Assembly: GCF_902801725.1 (NCBI RefSeq)
Contig: NZ_CADCJB010000024.1
Location: 1 to 40,929 of the forward strand
DNA: 40,929 nt
Reading direction: 5' to 3'
Source of the DNA: an uncultured Methanobrevibacter sp.
GTDB lineage: Archaea; Methanobacteriota; Methanobacteria; Methanobacteriales; Methanobacteriaceae
Of the stretch, positions 17,018 to 27,087 are shown one piece after another; the first letter of the stretch is position 1, and every line of letters starts with the position of its first letter. The notes under the pieces are model-generated. The model did no database searches, was not told where the DNA came from, and worked only from the letters and a program-made list of their open reading frames with translations. The translations under genes were made by a program, and so were the position numbers.

Positions 17018-17111
17018 TTTCTTATTTTTTTAAATAATATTTAAGTATATGTATTAATAAATTTATTTTTATAAATATTTTATATAAAATGTAATTAATT
17101 AGAGGATGAAT

Positions 17112-17951
17112 ATGATTATAGAATATATCGGTCCATTTTTTGACAGTATTATAGATATTTTCACTCAAGGTGGGATTATCACATATATAATTCTTTTTAT
17201 TGGTATTTATGGTTTGATTATTGCTATTAGAAAAATTGCATACCTTAGGAGAATTAGTAAAGTTGACACTACAGAAATTTTTGGTGTCGTAACTGCTTCT
17301 ATGGAACGTGGCGGTGCTGTTGAAGCTTTAAAACAAATTAATGGTTTTAAAAACCCTATCTCAAGAATTATTTCTGAAACTTTAAAGATAGGCTATAAAA
17401 ATAAAACTGAAGTTGAAGAAAGTATGGAACAAATTTTCATTGTTGAAGTGGCTAAAATGACTAAAGGTCTGGATACCATTAAAACTCTTACAGAATTGGC
17501 TCCTTTTTTAGGTTTGATTGGTACTGTAATTGGTATTTGGATGACATTCAAGGCATTAGGTGTCCATCCTGATTCTGCAGCTATGGCTGAAGGTATTTAT
17601 GTCGCTTTAACTACTACAATCATGGGTTTGTTGGTTGCTATTATTTTGCTTCCTCTTCACACATATATCCAAGGTTTAATTGAAGCTGAAATGGATAAAA
17701 TCGAGCTTGCTACTAAAATGACCAATTGGGGTTATGCTGTAGTTAAAGTTAGAGTTGATTCTAATGTGGAATGCGCTCTTGAGGCTCTTCAAGAAGCTGA
17801 TGGAGTTGTAAATACTAGGTTAATTTCTGATCCTTATGCTAATATTAAGGTTTCATTCAAGCCAAGTATGTTGAATAAAAGTATTTCAAATATTATTTTA
17901 GAGAAATGTAATGTTAATGCTGAAATTACTGAGAGTAAACTAAGACAATAA
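17112..17951 (+). CDS. MotA/TolQ/ExbB-family proton channel subunit with C-terminal extension
   Basis: A 279-residue membrane protein of the ExbB/TolQ family. It has three hydrophobic segments: about residues 17-40, 128-152 and 162-186. The last contains ALTTTIMGLLVAI, with the Thr expected on the proton path. ELAPFLGLIGTVIGIW is the family core motif. Residues after about 200 form a soluble cytoplasmic extension of about 80 residues with an alternating strand-helix pattern (VRVDSNVECALEALQEADGV and later strands), which is not part of the usual ExbB core. The ATG at 17112 is preferred over one at 17106 because AGAGG is 6 bases before it. It pairs with the ExbD-like gene 9 bases downstream. 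Confidence 0.9.
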   Translation: MIIEYIGPFFDSIIDIFTQGGIITYIILFIGIYGLIIAIRKIAYLRRISKVDTTEIFGVVTASMERGGAVEALKQINGFKNPISRIISETLKIGYKNKTEVEESMEQIFIVEVAKMTKGLDTIKTLTELAPFLGLIGTVIGIWMTFKALGVHPDSAAMAEGIYVALTTTIMGLLVAIILLPLHTYIQGLIEAEMDKIELATKMTNWGYAVVKVRVDSNVECALEALQEADGVVNTRLISDPYANIKVSFKPSMLNKSISNIILEKCNVNAEITESKLRQ

Positions 17952-17960
17952 GGTGATTAA

Positions 17961-18374
17961 ATGGCAATTGATGTAAGAAAGCATAAAAAGAAAGTTCTTG
18001 ATCAAAAACCAAGCATTAATTTGGTTCCATTTATTGATATTTTATTTACTATACTGATTTTTTTAGTAGTTACAAGTAATTTTTCAGCTGACGTTCAGAC
18101 TGATGCAACAGATGATGTTACACAGAATGCATCAGGAAAACCGAATGTAACAGATGTTTCTGGTGACCAGGAATATTATGTCGTGCCTGTAGCAGGGTTA
18201 CATAAAGTTACAGTCAACGGCCAAGATCGCTCGGATGCCATTGCGGGTAGTGCCGTGGGAGTGCAGGCAAAAGTCGTAGATCAAGGTGAAATAAAAATCA
18301 AACCAGGTCTTGTTGAAATCACTACTCCACCAGGAGTGCCTCCAGAAGTGGCAGTTCAACGTCCGGAGATTTAA
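17961..18374 (+). CDS. ExbD/TolR-family protein
   Basis: A 137-residue partner of the preceding channel subunit. A short basic cytoplasmic N-terminus leads to [20 protein letters not shown] (residues 17-36), with Asp26 as the proton-carrying residue of the family. After the single membrane span come about 94 extracellular residues. This is roughly ExbD size, but the segment is Gly, Val and Pro rich, ending in [20 protein letters not shown]. ExbB/ExbD complexes use ion flow to drive a third protein (TonB, TolA or similar). No such partner is in the window, and an archaeon has no TonB system, so the driven protein is unknown. GGTGAT precedes the ATG. Confidence 0.88.
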   Translation: MAIDVRKHKKKVLDQKPSINLVPFIDILFTILIFLVVTSNFSADVQTDATDDVTQNASGKPNVTDVSGDQEYYVVPVAGLHKVTVNGQDRSDAIAGSAVGVQAKVVDQGEIKIKPGLVEITTPPGVPPEVAVQRPEI

Positions 18375-18388
18375 ATAGAGGGATAAAA

Positions 18389-19015
18389 ATGTATACGGGG
18401 AGAATTTTATCAATTGGTATGAATAATGATGGTAAACCTTTTGTGGCATACCGTGTATCAAGTAGGTCATTTCCGAATAGGCAATGCTTAAAATTTGATA
18501 ATCGCGCAGCAATTGTTCCAAAGGAAGGTTTTGAAAAGGATATCTACGAGAATACATATATTACATATAATTGTATTCGTATTGTAAAAGACATGGCAAT
18601 CGTATCCAACGGTGCCCATACTGATGTTATTGCAGACAAGATATCATTGGGAATGAACATTAAGGATGCTATTGCATATTCATTGCTTACTATGGACTAT
18701 GAAAAGGATGATTATCATACTCCTAGAATTGCGGGTGTTGTTACATCTACCAATAAGAAAGATGAATATGGATGTTATGTTGGAATTGCCAACGATAAAA
18801 AATTGTTAGTTGAAGCAGTTCCTTACAGTGAAGCAGTATTCATTTCCACTTACGGTAGTCAGTTACCTGATGTTGTAGAATTTGAGGCGAAAACTGCTGC
18901 TGATTCTGCTAAATTTATTTTTGATGAAGGTACTTTTGCTAATTATAAAAAGCCAGTAACTTCTGGAGCAGCTGTTTTTGATGGAGAATGGACTATTGAT
19001 GTCTATAATCCATAA
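18389..19015 (+). CDS. purO: IMP cyclohydrolase, archaeal type
   Basis: A 208-residue PurO that closes FAICAR to IMP, the last step of purine synthesis in many archaea lacking bifunctional PurH. The start [20 protein letters not shown] and the central [10 protein letters not shown] and [10 protein letters not shown] segments are family signatures, and the length is normal. GAGGGAT lies before the ATG in the 14-base gap after the exbD gene, so it is in the same transcript. From memory, the Methanothermobacter homologue also sits beside an ExbB-like gene and the cof genes, so the order appears conserved in the order Methanobacteriales. Confidence 0.94.
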   Translation: MYTGRILSIGMNNDGKPFVAYRVSSRSFPNRQCLKFDNRAAIVPKEGFEKDIYENTYITYNCIRIVKDMAIVSNGAHTDVIADKISLGMNIKDAIAYSLLTMDYEKDDYHTPRIAGVVTSTNKKDEYGCYVGIANDKKLLVEAVPYSEAVFISTYGSQLPDVVEFEAKTAADSAKFIFDEGTFANYKKPVTSGAAVFDGEWTIDVYNP

Positions 19016-19051
19016 CTTTTTTTATTTTTTTTTAATTTTTGTGTTGATATT

Positions 19052-19816
19052 ATGACAATTGAATTGATTGGTTTAGACAATATTCCCATTGTTGATGCTT
19101 CAAGCGATATTTCACAGATAATTAAGGATGCAATAGATAATCAGGGCTGCTCTTTAATTCATGGGGATATTATTTTAATCGCTGAAACTTTAATTTCAAA
19201 ATCTGAAGGTAATTTCATAAATATTGATGAATTAACTCCGTCCAAAAAAGCATTGGATTTGGCTGAAAAATCTAAAAAAGACCCAAAGTTAGTTGAAGCA
19301 ATTTTAAATGAATCAAATGAAGTTGTTGAAGTGGGTCCCAATTTCATAATAACTGAAACCAAGCACGGTTTTGTCTGTGCTAATGCAGGTATTGATGAAT
19401 CAAATGTGGCTGAAGGATTAGCAACTCCAATGCCGATTGACCCTGACAAGTCCGCTTTTGAAATTCGCGAATTTTTGGAAGATGAATTTGGCGAAGAAAT
19501 TGCGGTAATAATTACAGATACTCAGGGAAGGGCATTTAGGTTCGGAGCTATTGGAACTGCAATTGGATGTTCAGGAATTTCCCCTCTCTGGAGAAGGGTT
19601 GGAGAAAAGGATTTGTATGGTCGTGAATTGGAAACTACTGAAATTGCAACTGCTGATGAATTGGCTGCTGCAGCATCCCTTATTATGGGACAAGCTGATG
19701 AAGGTCTTCCTGTTGTTCTTATTAGAGGATTCAATAGTTTTGACACTTTAAGGAATGTTGACTCTAATATGAATTCCATTATCATGCCGAAAGAATTTGA
19801 TGTATTCAGAAAATGA
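19052..19816 (+). CDS. cofE: Coenzyme F420-0:L-glutamate ligase
   Basis: A 254-residue GTP-dependent ligase that adds gamma-linked glutamates to F420-0. The N-terminal strand-rich part includes [18 protein letters not shown]. The centre has [12 protein letters not shown], and after it come [20 protein letters not shown] and [20 protein letters not shown], all conserved in CofE. The length agrees with the family. A T-rich stretch separates it from purO, so a separate transcript start is possible, but the same-strand order continues. The cofD ATG follows 10 bases after its stop. Confidence 0.95.
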   Translation: MTIELIGLDNIPIVDASSDISQIIKDAIDNQGCSLIHGDIILIAETLISKSEGNFINIDELTPSKKALDLAEKSKKDPKLVEAILNESNEVVEVGPNFIITETKHGFVCANAGIDESNVAEGLATPMPIDPDKSAFEIREFLEDEFGEEIAVIITDTQGRAFRFGAIGTAIGCSGISPLWRRVGEKDLYGRELETTEIATADELAAAASLIMGQADEGLPVVLIRGFNSFDTLRNVDSNMNSIIMPKEFDVFRK

Positions 19817-19826
19817 GTTTGATATT

Positions 19827-20732
19827 ATGATTACTGTTTTATCCGGAGGCACAGGTACTCCAAAATTACTGCAAGGGCTAAAAGAAATTGTTGATCCATC
19901 TGAATTGACAATTATAGTTAATACTTTGGAAAATGATTATTTTTCCGGTGTTTATGTATCTGCAGACATTGATACCGTTTTATACACCATGACTGGCATG
20001 ATTAATGATGAATTTTGGTATGGAGTTAAGGGAGATACTTTCATTACTCATGAACGTCTTGAAGAGATTGGATGTCCTGAGTTGCTTAGAATCGGAGATA
20101 TTGATAGGGCAACTAAGATTCAAAAGACTCAACTGATGAAAGAATATGGTCTTACAAAGGCGGTTGAGATTCAGGCTGAAAAAATGGGCATTGTGTCTAA
20201 AATAATTCCTATGAGTGATGAAAATTCAGATATTAAGATAATTACAGATATCGGTGAATTGGAATTTCATGACTTTTTAATAAAATATCAATCCCAACCT
20301 GAAGTTCTTGACGTCAAATTTTCCAATGTTTCACCTGCACCAGGGGTTGTTGAATCAATAAAAAAATCCGATGCGGTTATTATTGGCCCGTCCAATCCCA
20401 TCACTTCAATTTCACCTATATTGTCATTGGATGGTGTAAAAGATGCTTTGAAAGATACTTATGTTGTTGCAGTATCTCCAATTATTGGTAATGATTCAGT
20501 TTCAGGTCCTGCAAGCAAGTTTATGAAAGCGTTGGGTATTGAAGTTTCATCAGTTGGTGTGGCATCATTATATGAAGATTTTCTAGATAATTTTATCATT
20601 GATAACAAAGATGATGATAAAAAACAACAAATAAATCAAATAGTTAATAAGGTAACAGTTACAAATACTATAATGAATAATTTAGGTGCTAAAAAAAATC
20701 TGGCACAAATTATTATGGGTAGTATTCTTTAA
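19827..20732 (+). CDS. cofD: 2-phospho-L-lactate transferase
   Basis: A 301-residue enzyme that transfers the phospholactyl (or related) group from a GDP-activated donor to the deazaflavin alcohol Fo, making F420-0. The start is [18 protein letters not shown] at ATG 19827. The frame extends 10 codons upstream through the cofE stop region, but the glycine-rich strand at the very N-terminus fixes the start. Further signatures are [26 protein letters not shown]-like [10 protein letters not shown], and [14 protein letters not shown]. It forms a compact F420 unit with cofE upstream and arfA 20 bases downstream. Confidence 0.95.
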   Translation: MITVLSGGTGTPKLLQGLKEIVDPSELTIIVNTLENDYFSGVYVSADIDTVLYTMTGMINDEFWYGVKGDTFITHERLEEIGCPELLRIGDIDRATKIQKTQLMKEYGLTKAVEIQAEKMGIVSKIIPMSDENSDIKIITDIGELEFHDFLIKYQSQPEVLDVKFSNVSPAPGVVESIKKSDAVIIGPSNPITSISPILSLDGVKDALKDTYVVAVSPIIGNDSVSGPASKFMKALGIEVSSVGVASLYEDFLDNFIIDNKDDDKKQQINQIVNKVTVTNTIMNNLGAKKNLAQIIMGSIL

Positions 20733-20752
20733 TTAAAAGAGGCGAATATTAA

Positions 20753-21514
20753 ATGATACAAATGACATTAATACAAATTGACAATTACGGGCCGTGGACT
20801 GTAACTCCAAGGCCACGTACTGAATCTGATTTACAAATGCTTCAAGCTAGTTTATTTGCTGATTTAAATAATCATTTCGGTAATAAGAAAGGTTTAGTAT
20901 TCTTTACCCGATTTGATAATTTGCTTGCAATTTCAAATGGTCTTGATGAGGAAGATCATTTAAGAATCCAAAGGTCAATCAGAAACAGATATCCTATTAC
21001 CATAAGTATGGGTGTTGGAGCTGCAAAAACTCCTCATGAAGCTCAAAAATTAGCAACTATTGCTCTTCAGAAAGCAGGTAGTGCACAATCTGGTGAAAGA
21101 AAGGAAATTTTAGCTATTGACAGTTTAGTCAGCGAAGAAGACAGTTATGTTCAAGCAGCACATATTGACATTAACAGTGTAACTGAAACATTAACTGACA
21201 TTGAATCTGCTTTTGATACAAGTTTCATGGTCAATAAGGCTCAACATTATTTGATGACTAAATTAATTAAGAAAGGAGCATTATTATTCTTCATTGGTGG
21301 AGATAACTTCATGTCACCATGCAACGGTTTATCCGAAAAGGAAATCGAAGAAATCATGGTTGAAATTGATGAAGAAATTGGAATTAAACTTAAAGCAGGT
21401 ATCGGCAGAGGTAAAAATGCTGAAGATGCGGCATATATGGCAGATATTGGTCTTGAAGAAATCAGAGCAAATAACAATGAAATGTGGACCTGGGTAATTG
21501 AAAAAGAATACTAA
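20753..21514 (+). CDS. arfA: GTP cyclohydrolase III
   Basis: A 253-residue archaeal GTP cyclohydrolase III. It opens GTP to the formylamino-pyrimidine nucleotide that starts riboflavin and F420 deazaflavin synthesis in methanogens. Two related nucleotide-cyclase-like halves are visible: [14 protein letters not shown] and [15 protein letters not shown] in the first, [14 protein letters not shown] and [17 protein letters not shown] in the second. GGDN takes the place of the cyclase GGDEF-like loop. The start [15 protein letters not shown] has GAGG upstream. The position directly after cofE-cofD puts the first committed step and two late steps of F420 synthesis in one operon. Confidence 0.94.
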   Translation: MIQMTLIQIDNYGPWTVTPRPRTESDLQMLQASLFADLNNHFGNKKGLVFFTRFDNLLAISNGLDEEDHLRIQRSIRNRYPITISMGVGAAKTPHEAQKLATIALQKAGSAQSGERKEILAIDSLVSEEDSYVQAAHIDINSVTETLTDIESAFDTSFMVNKAQHYLMTKLIKKGALLFFIGGDNFMSPCNGLSEKEIEEIMVEIDEEIGIKLKAGIGRGKNAEDAAYMADIGLEEIRANNNEMWTWVIEKEY

Positions 21515-21522
21515 GTGATTTT

Positions 21523-22254
21523 ATGATGAAGGTAGTTGCGCCAATGGCGGGAATTTCAGATTCCGAATTTTTAAATCGTGTTATTCCATTGGGTTTTGAT
21601 GTGGCTACTTTAGGCGGATATAGTTTGGATGAACCAACTATTGAGGCAAGTAAAAGAATTATTGAAAGGGGAAGAAAGGAATTTGATTTTCCTTTAAATG
21701 AGATTTATTCATACATTGAAAATGAAGTTGAATCTATTAAAAAAGTTCATAGTGATGTAAAAGTATCTGCAAACGTTAGGGCAACAACTCCACAACCTAT
21801 TATTGAAGTTGGTAAAATTAAAAAGCTTGATATTGTTGAAATTAATTGTCATTGTCGCCAAGATGAAATCAGGTCTATTGGTTGTGGACAGGAAATGTTG
21901 TTGAATCCTGATTTGGGAAATTTTATATCTGATGTTGTTGATGATGTCGAATGTGAAGTTTCAGTTAAGATTAGGGCTAATGTTGATGGGATTGATACGG
22001 TAGAAATCGCTAAAGTAATTGATGATGCCGGTGCAGATTATTTGCATATTGATGCTATGAAAAAAGGTATTTTTGATGCTGATTATGACCTCGTAAAAGA
22101 GATTTGTGACAATACGAATATTAAAGTAATTGGAAATAACTCCATGAACTGTGAAAAGAATATTAAAAAAATGATTAATTCTGGCGTTTATGGATTTTCA
22201 ATAGCGAGGGCAGTTATTTCGGGCAATCTGGATTTTAATATTTCTCAATTTTAA
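21523..22254 (+). CDS. NifR3/Dus-like TIM-barrel protein, archaeal MJ0144-type
   Basis: A 243-residue TIM-barrel protein distantly related to dihydrouridine synthases (NifR3 family). The start KVVAPMAGISDSEF resembles the Dus APMxG beginning, and VKIRANVDGIDTVEIAKVI and GADYLHIDAMKKG follow barrel strands. The centre has INCHCRQDE and GCGQEML, where Dus proteins have NxGCP-type catalytic loops. It is shorter than true Dus enzymes and lacks their C-terminal helical RNA-binding domain, so tRNA reduction is doubtful. It begins 8 bases after arfA; to my recollection a homologue neighbours GTP cyclohydrolase III in Methanocaldococcus too. Two adjacent ATG codons (21523, 21526) leave the start ambiguous. 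Confidence 0.75.
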   Translation: MMKVVAPMAGISDSEFLNRVIPLGFDVATLGGYSLDEPTIEASKRIIERGRKEFDFPLNEIYSYIENEVESIKKVHSDVKVSANVRATTPQPIIEVGKIKKLDIVEINCHCRQDEIRSIGCGQEMLLNPDLGNFISDVVDDVECEVSVKIRANVDGIDTVEIAKVIDDAGADYLHIDAMKKGIFDADYDLVKEICDNTNIKVIGNNSMNCEKNIKKMINSGVYGFSIARAVISGNLDFNISQF

Positions 22255-22327
22255 TATTTTTAAAACAATTGTTATTAGAAAGTATTATTAATAGTTTATA
22301 ATATAAATTATGTCAATAGGTGATTTC

Positions 22328-23926
<1,599 letters not shown>

Positions 23927-23931
23927 TCTTC

Positions 23932-24624
23932 TTATTCATTTAATATTTTTTTTATTTTTTTCCATTCCGGACAATGTATGTCCATTAATTTTTTAAATTT
24001 TTTCCCATGATTGAATTCTATCAGATGACACAGTTCATGTATCATTACATATTCAAGACAAATTGGATCTTTTTTTGCTAATTTTAAATTTAATGTTATT
24101 CTTTTGTCCTGATATCTGCAATTTCCCCAGTTTTTCATATTTCTCACTTTTACTTCGGAGGGTGTTTTTCCAACACGTTTGCTGCATTTTTCTAAAACAG
24201 GAGGTATTGCTTTTTTAAGCTCTTTCCTGTATAATTCATTTAATATTTTTTCACGGGTTTCCTTTCTGCTTCTTTTTGGGACTGGAAGATAAATGATATT
24301 TTTGTCATAATCAACAACTGTTTTTTTTAAATCCTCTTTGGAAACCAATTGCAGAGTGTATTCTTTTCCCCAAAGGTAGTGTGTTTCACCGCTTTTGTAT
24401 TTCAGCGGAGCATTGATTTCATTGCTTATAATCAGTTCCTGTTTTTTCAAAATCCAATCCTTTCTGTCTCTGACGAAATTAACAATTTCTTCATGGGGCA
24501 GAAAATGTGGTGCTGAGATTATGATTTCTCCATTTGGCGGTAAAACCCGAAGATACATATTTTTAATGTTTTTTCTGTGTAATTTTATGGTTAGGTCGTC
24601 AATTTTTACTTCTTTTGTAATCAT
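23932..24624 (-). CDS. YgjP/SprT-like zinc metallopeptidase-family protein
   Basis: A 230-residue protein with the M48-like YgjP (DUF45) architecture. HELCHLIEFNHGKKF at residues 196-210 supplies His196, Glu197, His200 and His206 for a zinc site. Upstream, MKNWGNCRYQDKRITLNLKL is the family's conserved WGxC block. The N-terminal half is strand-rich. Family members are annotated as metal-dependent hydrolases; their substrates in archaea are unknown. It is convergent with atwA (5 bases between stops) and divergent from the marker 9 operon. No clear ribosome site precedes the ATG. Confidence 0.85.
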   Translation of the reverse strand: MITKEVKIDDLTIKLHRKNIKNMYLRVLPPNGEIIISAPHFLPHEEIVNFVRDRKDWILKKQELIISNEINAPLKYKSGETHYLWGKEYTLQLVSKEDLKKTVVDYDKNIIYLPVPKRSRKETREKILNELYRKELKKAIPPVLEKCSKRVGKTPSEVKVRNMKNWGNCRYQDKRITLNLKLAKKDPICLEYVMIHELCHLIEFNHGKKFKKLMDIHCPEWKKIKKILNE

Positions 24625-24786
24625 AGGAATCTGGTTGATGTTTGTATTTTAAATTTATATTACATTCTTTAATGCTTAAATAGTTTTCTTACAAAAAAGA
24701 TTATATATTCATTGTTTAAATAAATTATATTAATATTTTATATTAACTACTTATTATTGAATAATTTAATTTATTGGAGGATTATT

Positions 24787-25269
24787 ATGACTTGGGAAGA
24801 TGCGCCGTCTCATATTTGTAGGGGTGGTGATATAAGAGGACTCGCTTTTTGTTGTCCGCCAGTTAAACCATGCCCAGTTTTAAATGCATTACAGGAAATT
24901 AATTTAACTCCTCAGGAGTTCATTAACATTAAAGTTCAATTTGGAAAAGAAACCAGATTAGGTGAAGGAGCAGGGACCTGTTTCGGGTCACTTGTATGGT
25001 GTTGTAAACCATCAAAACCTTGCCCATTGAGAGATATGACTTTAAAGAATATGGGAATGAGTCATGAAGAGTACTTGGATTTAAAGAAACAATTGTCAGA
25101 AAGGCTGGTTGGAATTAAAAAGCCTGATCCTGATGAAAGGGCTGAAGCATTGGCAGAAACATTTCATGTTAGCAAAATTGAAGCTATGAATGTTTTGACT
25201 GAATGCAATAATGATTTAAGGGCTGCAGTTAAAGTATTGCATTCCCGTTCACTTGAAAAATCTGATTAA
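24787..25269 (+). CDS. mmp9: Methanogenesis marker protein 9
   Basis: A 160-residue protein confined, as a family, to methanogens and relatives; its function is not established. Two cysteine repeats are visible: Cys11, Cys22, Cys23 and Cys29 ([10 protein letters not shown]), then Cys65, Cys72, Cys73 and Cys79 ([10 protein letters not shown]). Both share the CCxPxKPCP core, which suggests an internal duplication that could hold one or two metal clusters. Residues 120-157 look like a UBA-type three-helix domain ([20 protein letters not shown]). The ATG at 24787 is fixed by GGAGGA 6 bases upstream. It is translationally linked to precorrin-2 dehydrogenase (1-base gap) and hemA. Confidence 0.85.
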   Translation: MTWEDAPSHICRGGDIRGLAFCCPPVKPCPVLNALQEINLTPQEFINIKVQFGKETRLGEGAGTCFGSLVWCCKPSKPCPLRDMTLKNMGMSHEEYLDLKKQLSERLVGIKKPDPDERAEALAETFHVSKIEAMNVLTECNNDLRAAVKVLHSRSLEKSD

Positions 25270-25270
25270 A

Positions 25271-25891
25271 ATGGATTGGACTTCTCTATATTTAAAAACA
25301 TCTGATTTGAATGTATTTATTTTAGGCACAGGGGAAGTTGCAACCCGGAGGGCCAATAAGTTTTTAGACCACGGGGCCAATGTAAAATTGGCTGGAAACA
25401 CCTTATCTGAAGATTTGTGTGATAAGGGTGCGGTTTTATGTTCTGTTGATGATGTTGATGAAATGGTTTCATGGTCGGATTTGGTTGTAGTGGCCAGTGG
25501 TGATGAAAAGTTGTGCGAGCATGTTTCAAATATTGCTCAAAATAAATTGGTTAATAGGGCTGATTTACCACAAAAGGGAGATATTATTGTTCCTACAAGC
25601 TTTGAAATTGGAGAAATTGAAATATCTATTTTTACAAATGGCAAAAGTCCATTAATGGCTCGTCAATTGCGCAAAAAGATTCAATCTATTATTACTGAAG
25701 AGGATATTCTCGAAATTGAACTTCAGGATTATGCACGTTCAATTTTAAAAGAGGTAATTGATGACCAAAAGCAACGCAGAAAGTATCTTTATGATATTTT
25801 TGAAGATGAAAGGATTAATGACTTTATTAAAGATAGAAAAATTGAAGAAGCTAAAATGTATATTAATAACTTGATAAGGGGATTAGAGTGA
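25271..25891 (+). CDS. Precorrin-2 dehydrogenase / sirohydrochlorin ferrochelatase-type protein
   Basis: A 206-residue NAD-binding protein matching the CysG N-terminal module (Met8p/SirC type) without the methyltransferase half. FILGTGEVATRRANKFLDHG at residues 16-35 is the Rossmann motif. NRADLPQKGDIIVPTSFEIG and FTNGKSPLMARQLRKKI are conserved in the family. It oxidises precorrin-2 to sirohydrochlorin, a branch point for siroheme, cobamides and F430. Residues 150-206 form a helical dimerisation tail. The ATG at 25271 comes 1 base after the marker 9 stop; an in-frame TTG inside that gene is less likely. Its end overlaps hemA by 4 bases. Confidence 0.9.
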   Translation: MDWTSLYLKTSDLNVFILGTGEVATRRANKFLDHGANVKLAGNTLSEDLCDKGAVLCSVDDVDEMVSWSDLVVVASGDEKLCEHVSNIAQNKLVNRADLPQKGDIIVPTSFEIGEIEISIFTNGKSPLMARQLRKKIQSIITEEDILEIELQDYARSILKEVIDDQKQRRKYLYDIFEDERINDFIKDRKIEEAKMYINNLIRGLE

Positions 25892-27087
25892 TACTTAATT
25901 TAAGGGTAGACCATAAAATTGCGGATATTCAATCAATGGAGAATATTTCAAAGGATATTGACGACTTATTTTGGAATTTGCAGGAAAAATATTCCGTTGG
26001 TGAATATGTTGAAATTTCCACATGTAACAGAAAAGAGTATTATATTAAAAACGATAATATTTCCGAGGATGATGAATTATTGTCTCATGAAAATCAAAGC
26101 ATTATAATTGAATATGGCAATTCTGCAGTTATGCACCTCCTGCGTATGACTTCCGGTTTGGAATCAATGATTGTTGGTGAGGACCAAATCCTGGGTCAGG
26201 TTAAAGATGCTAAACACAAGGCAATGAAGGAGCATCACTGTGGTAAAGCATTGGATGCTGTTTTTACAAAAGCTATTCATGTTGGTCAGGTCGTTAGAAA
26301 TAAAACCAATATCAATAAGGGATCTGTTTCAATTGGGTCTGCTGCAATCGATTTGGCTGAAAAACACATGGGAAGTTTGGATGATAAATCTGTTCTGGTT
26401 ATCGGTGCGGGCAAAATGGGAAAATTGGTCGCCAAAGCACTTGCTGAAAAAGACTTGAATGCTATTTTTGTTGCCAACAGAACTTATTATGTTGCTGTTG
26501 AGCTTGCCAAGGATTTGGGTGGTGAGGCCATATTGTTCAGTGAACTTGAAAAATATTTGGCAACAGCCGATTTGGTCATCAGTGCAACAAGTGCTCCTCA
26601 TGCAATAATCACTAAAAAACGTTTATTGGGTATTGAAAGGGATTATGATGATTTGATGATGGTTGACATTGCAAATCCCCGCGATATTTCAGAAGATGTT
26701 AGTGAATTGGGTGTTAAATTGTTCAATATCGATGACTTGAGGGAGATTGCTGATGAAAATACTAATCTCAGAATCAAGGAATTTGGTCAGGCAGAAAACA
26801 TCATCGATGAAGAGTTCATTTTACTTAAAGAATCCTTTAAAATAATGGAAGTTGAAGAAACACTCGCCAGTTTAAGGTCATCTATGGAAGAGATAAGACA
26901 ACGTGAAACTAAAAAAGCATTAGTTAAGTTGGCTGATGTAGATGGTAGCGCAAAAATTTTAAATAATTTAACAAATTCCATTGTCAATAAGATATTTTTC
27001 GATATTTCTAAAAATGTTAAGGATGCTGCAAAAGATGAAAATAAGGAAGTTATTGCAGCTGCGGAATATCTGTTTAATTCAAAGTAA
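25888..27087 (+). CDS. hemA: Glutamyl-tRNA reductase
   Basis: A 399-residue enzyme that reduces glutamyl-tRNA(Glu) to glutamate-1-semialdehyde, the first step of C5 tetrapyrrole synthesis. The catalytic Cys46 is in EISTCNRKEYY. GLESMIVGEDQILGQVKDA is the conserved substrate-domain block, and VIGAGKMGKLVAKAL near residue 170 binds NADPH. The C-terminal helices form the dimerisation domain. The start is a GTG whose last two bases begin the TGA stop of the upstream gene, a 4-base GTGA overlap that makes coupling near certain. The stop abuts the convergent AAA ATPase stop with no base between. Confidence 0.95.
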   Translation: MILNLRVDHKIADIQSMENISKDIDDLFWNLQEKYSVGEYVEISTCNRKEYYIKNDNISEDDELLSHENQSIIIEYGNSAVMHLLRMTSGLESMIVGEDQILGQVKDAKHKAMKEHHCGKALDAVFTKAIHVGQVVRNKTNINKGSVSIGSAAIDLAEKHMGSLDDKSVLVIGAGKMGKLVAKALAEKDLNAIFVANRTYYVAVELAKDLGGEAILFSELEKYLATADLVISATSAPHAIITKKRLLGIERDYDDLMMVDIANPRDISEDVSELGVKLFNIDDLREIADENTNLRIKEFGQAENIIDEEFILLKESFKIMEVEETLASLRSSMEEIRQRETKKALVKLADVDGSAKILNNLTNSIVNKIFFDISKNVKDAAKDENKEVIAAAEYLFNSK

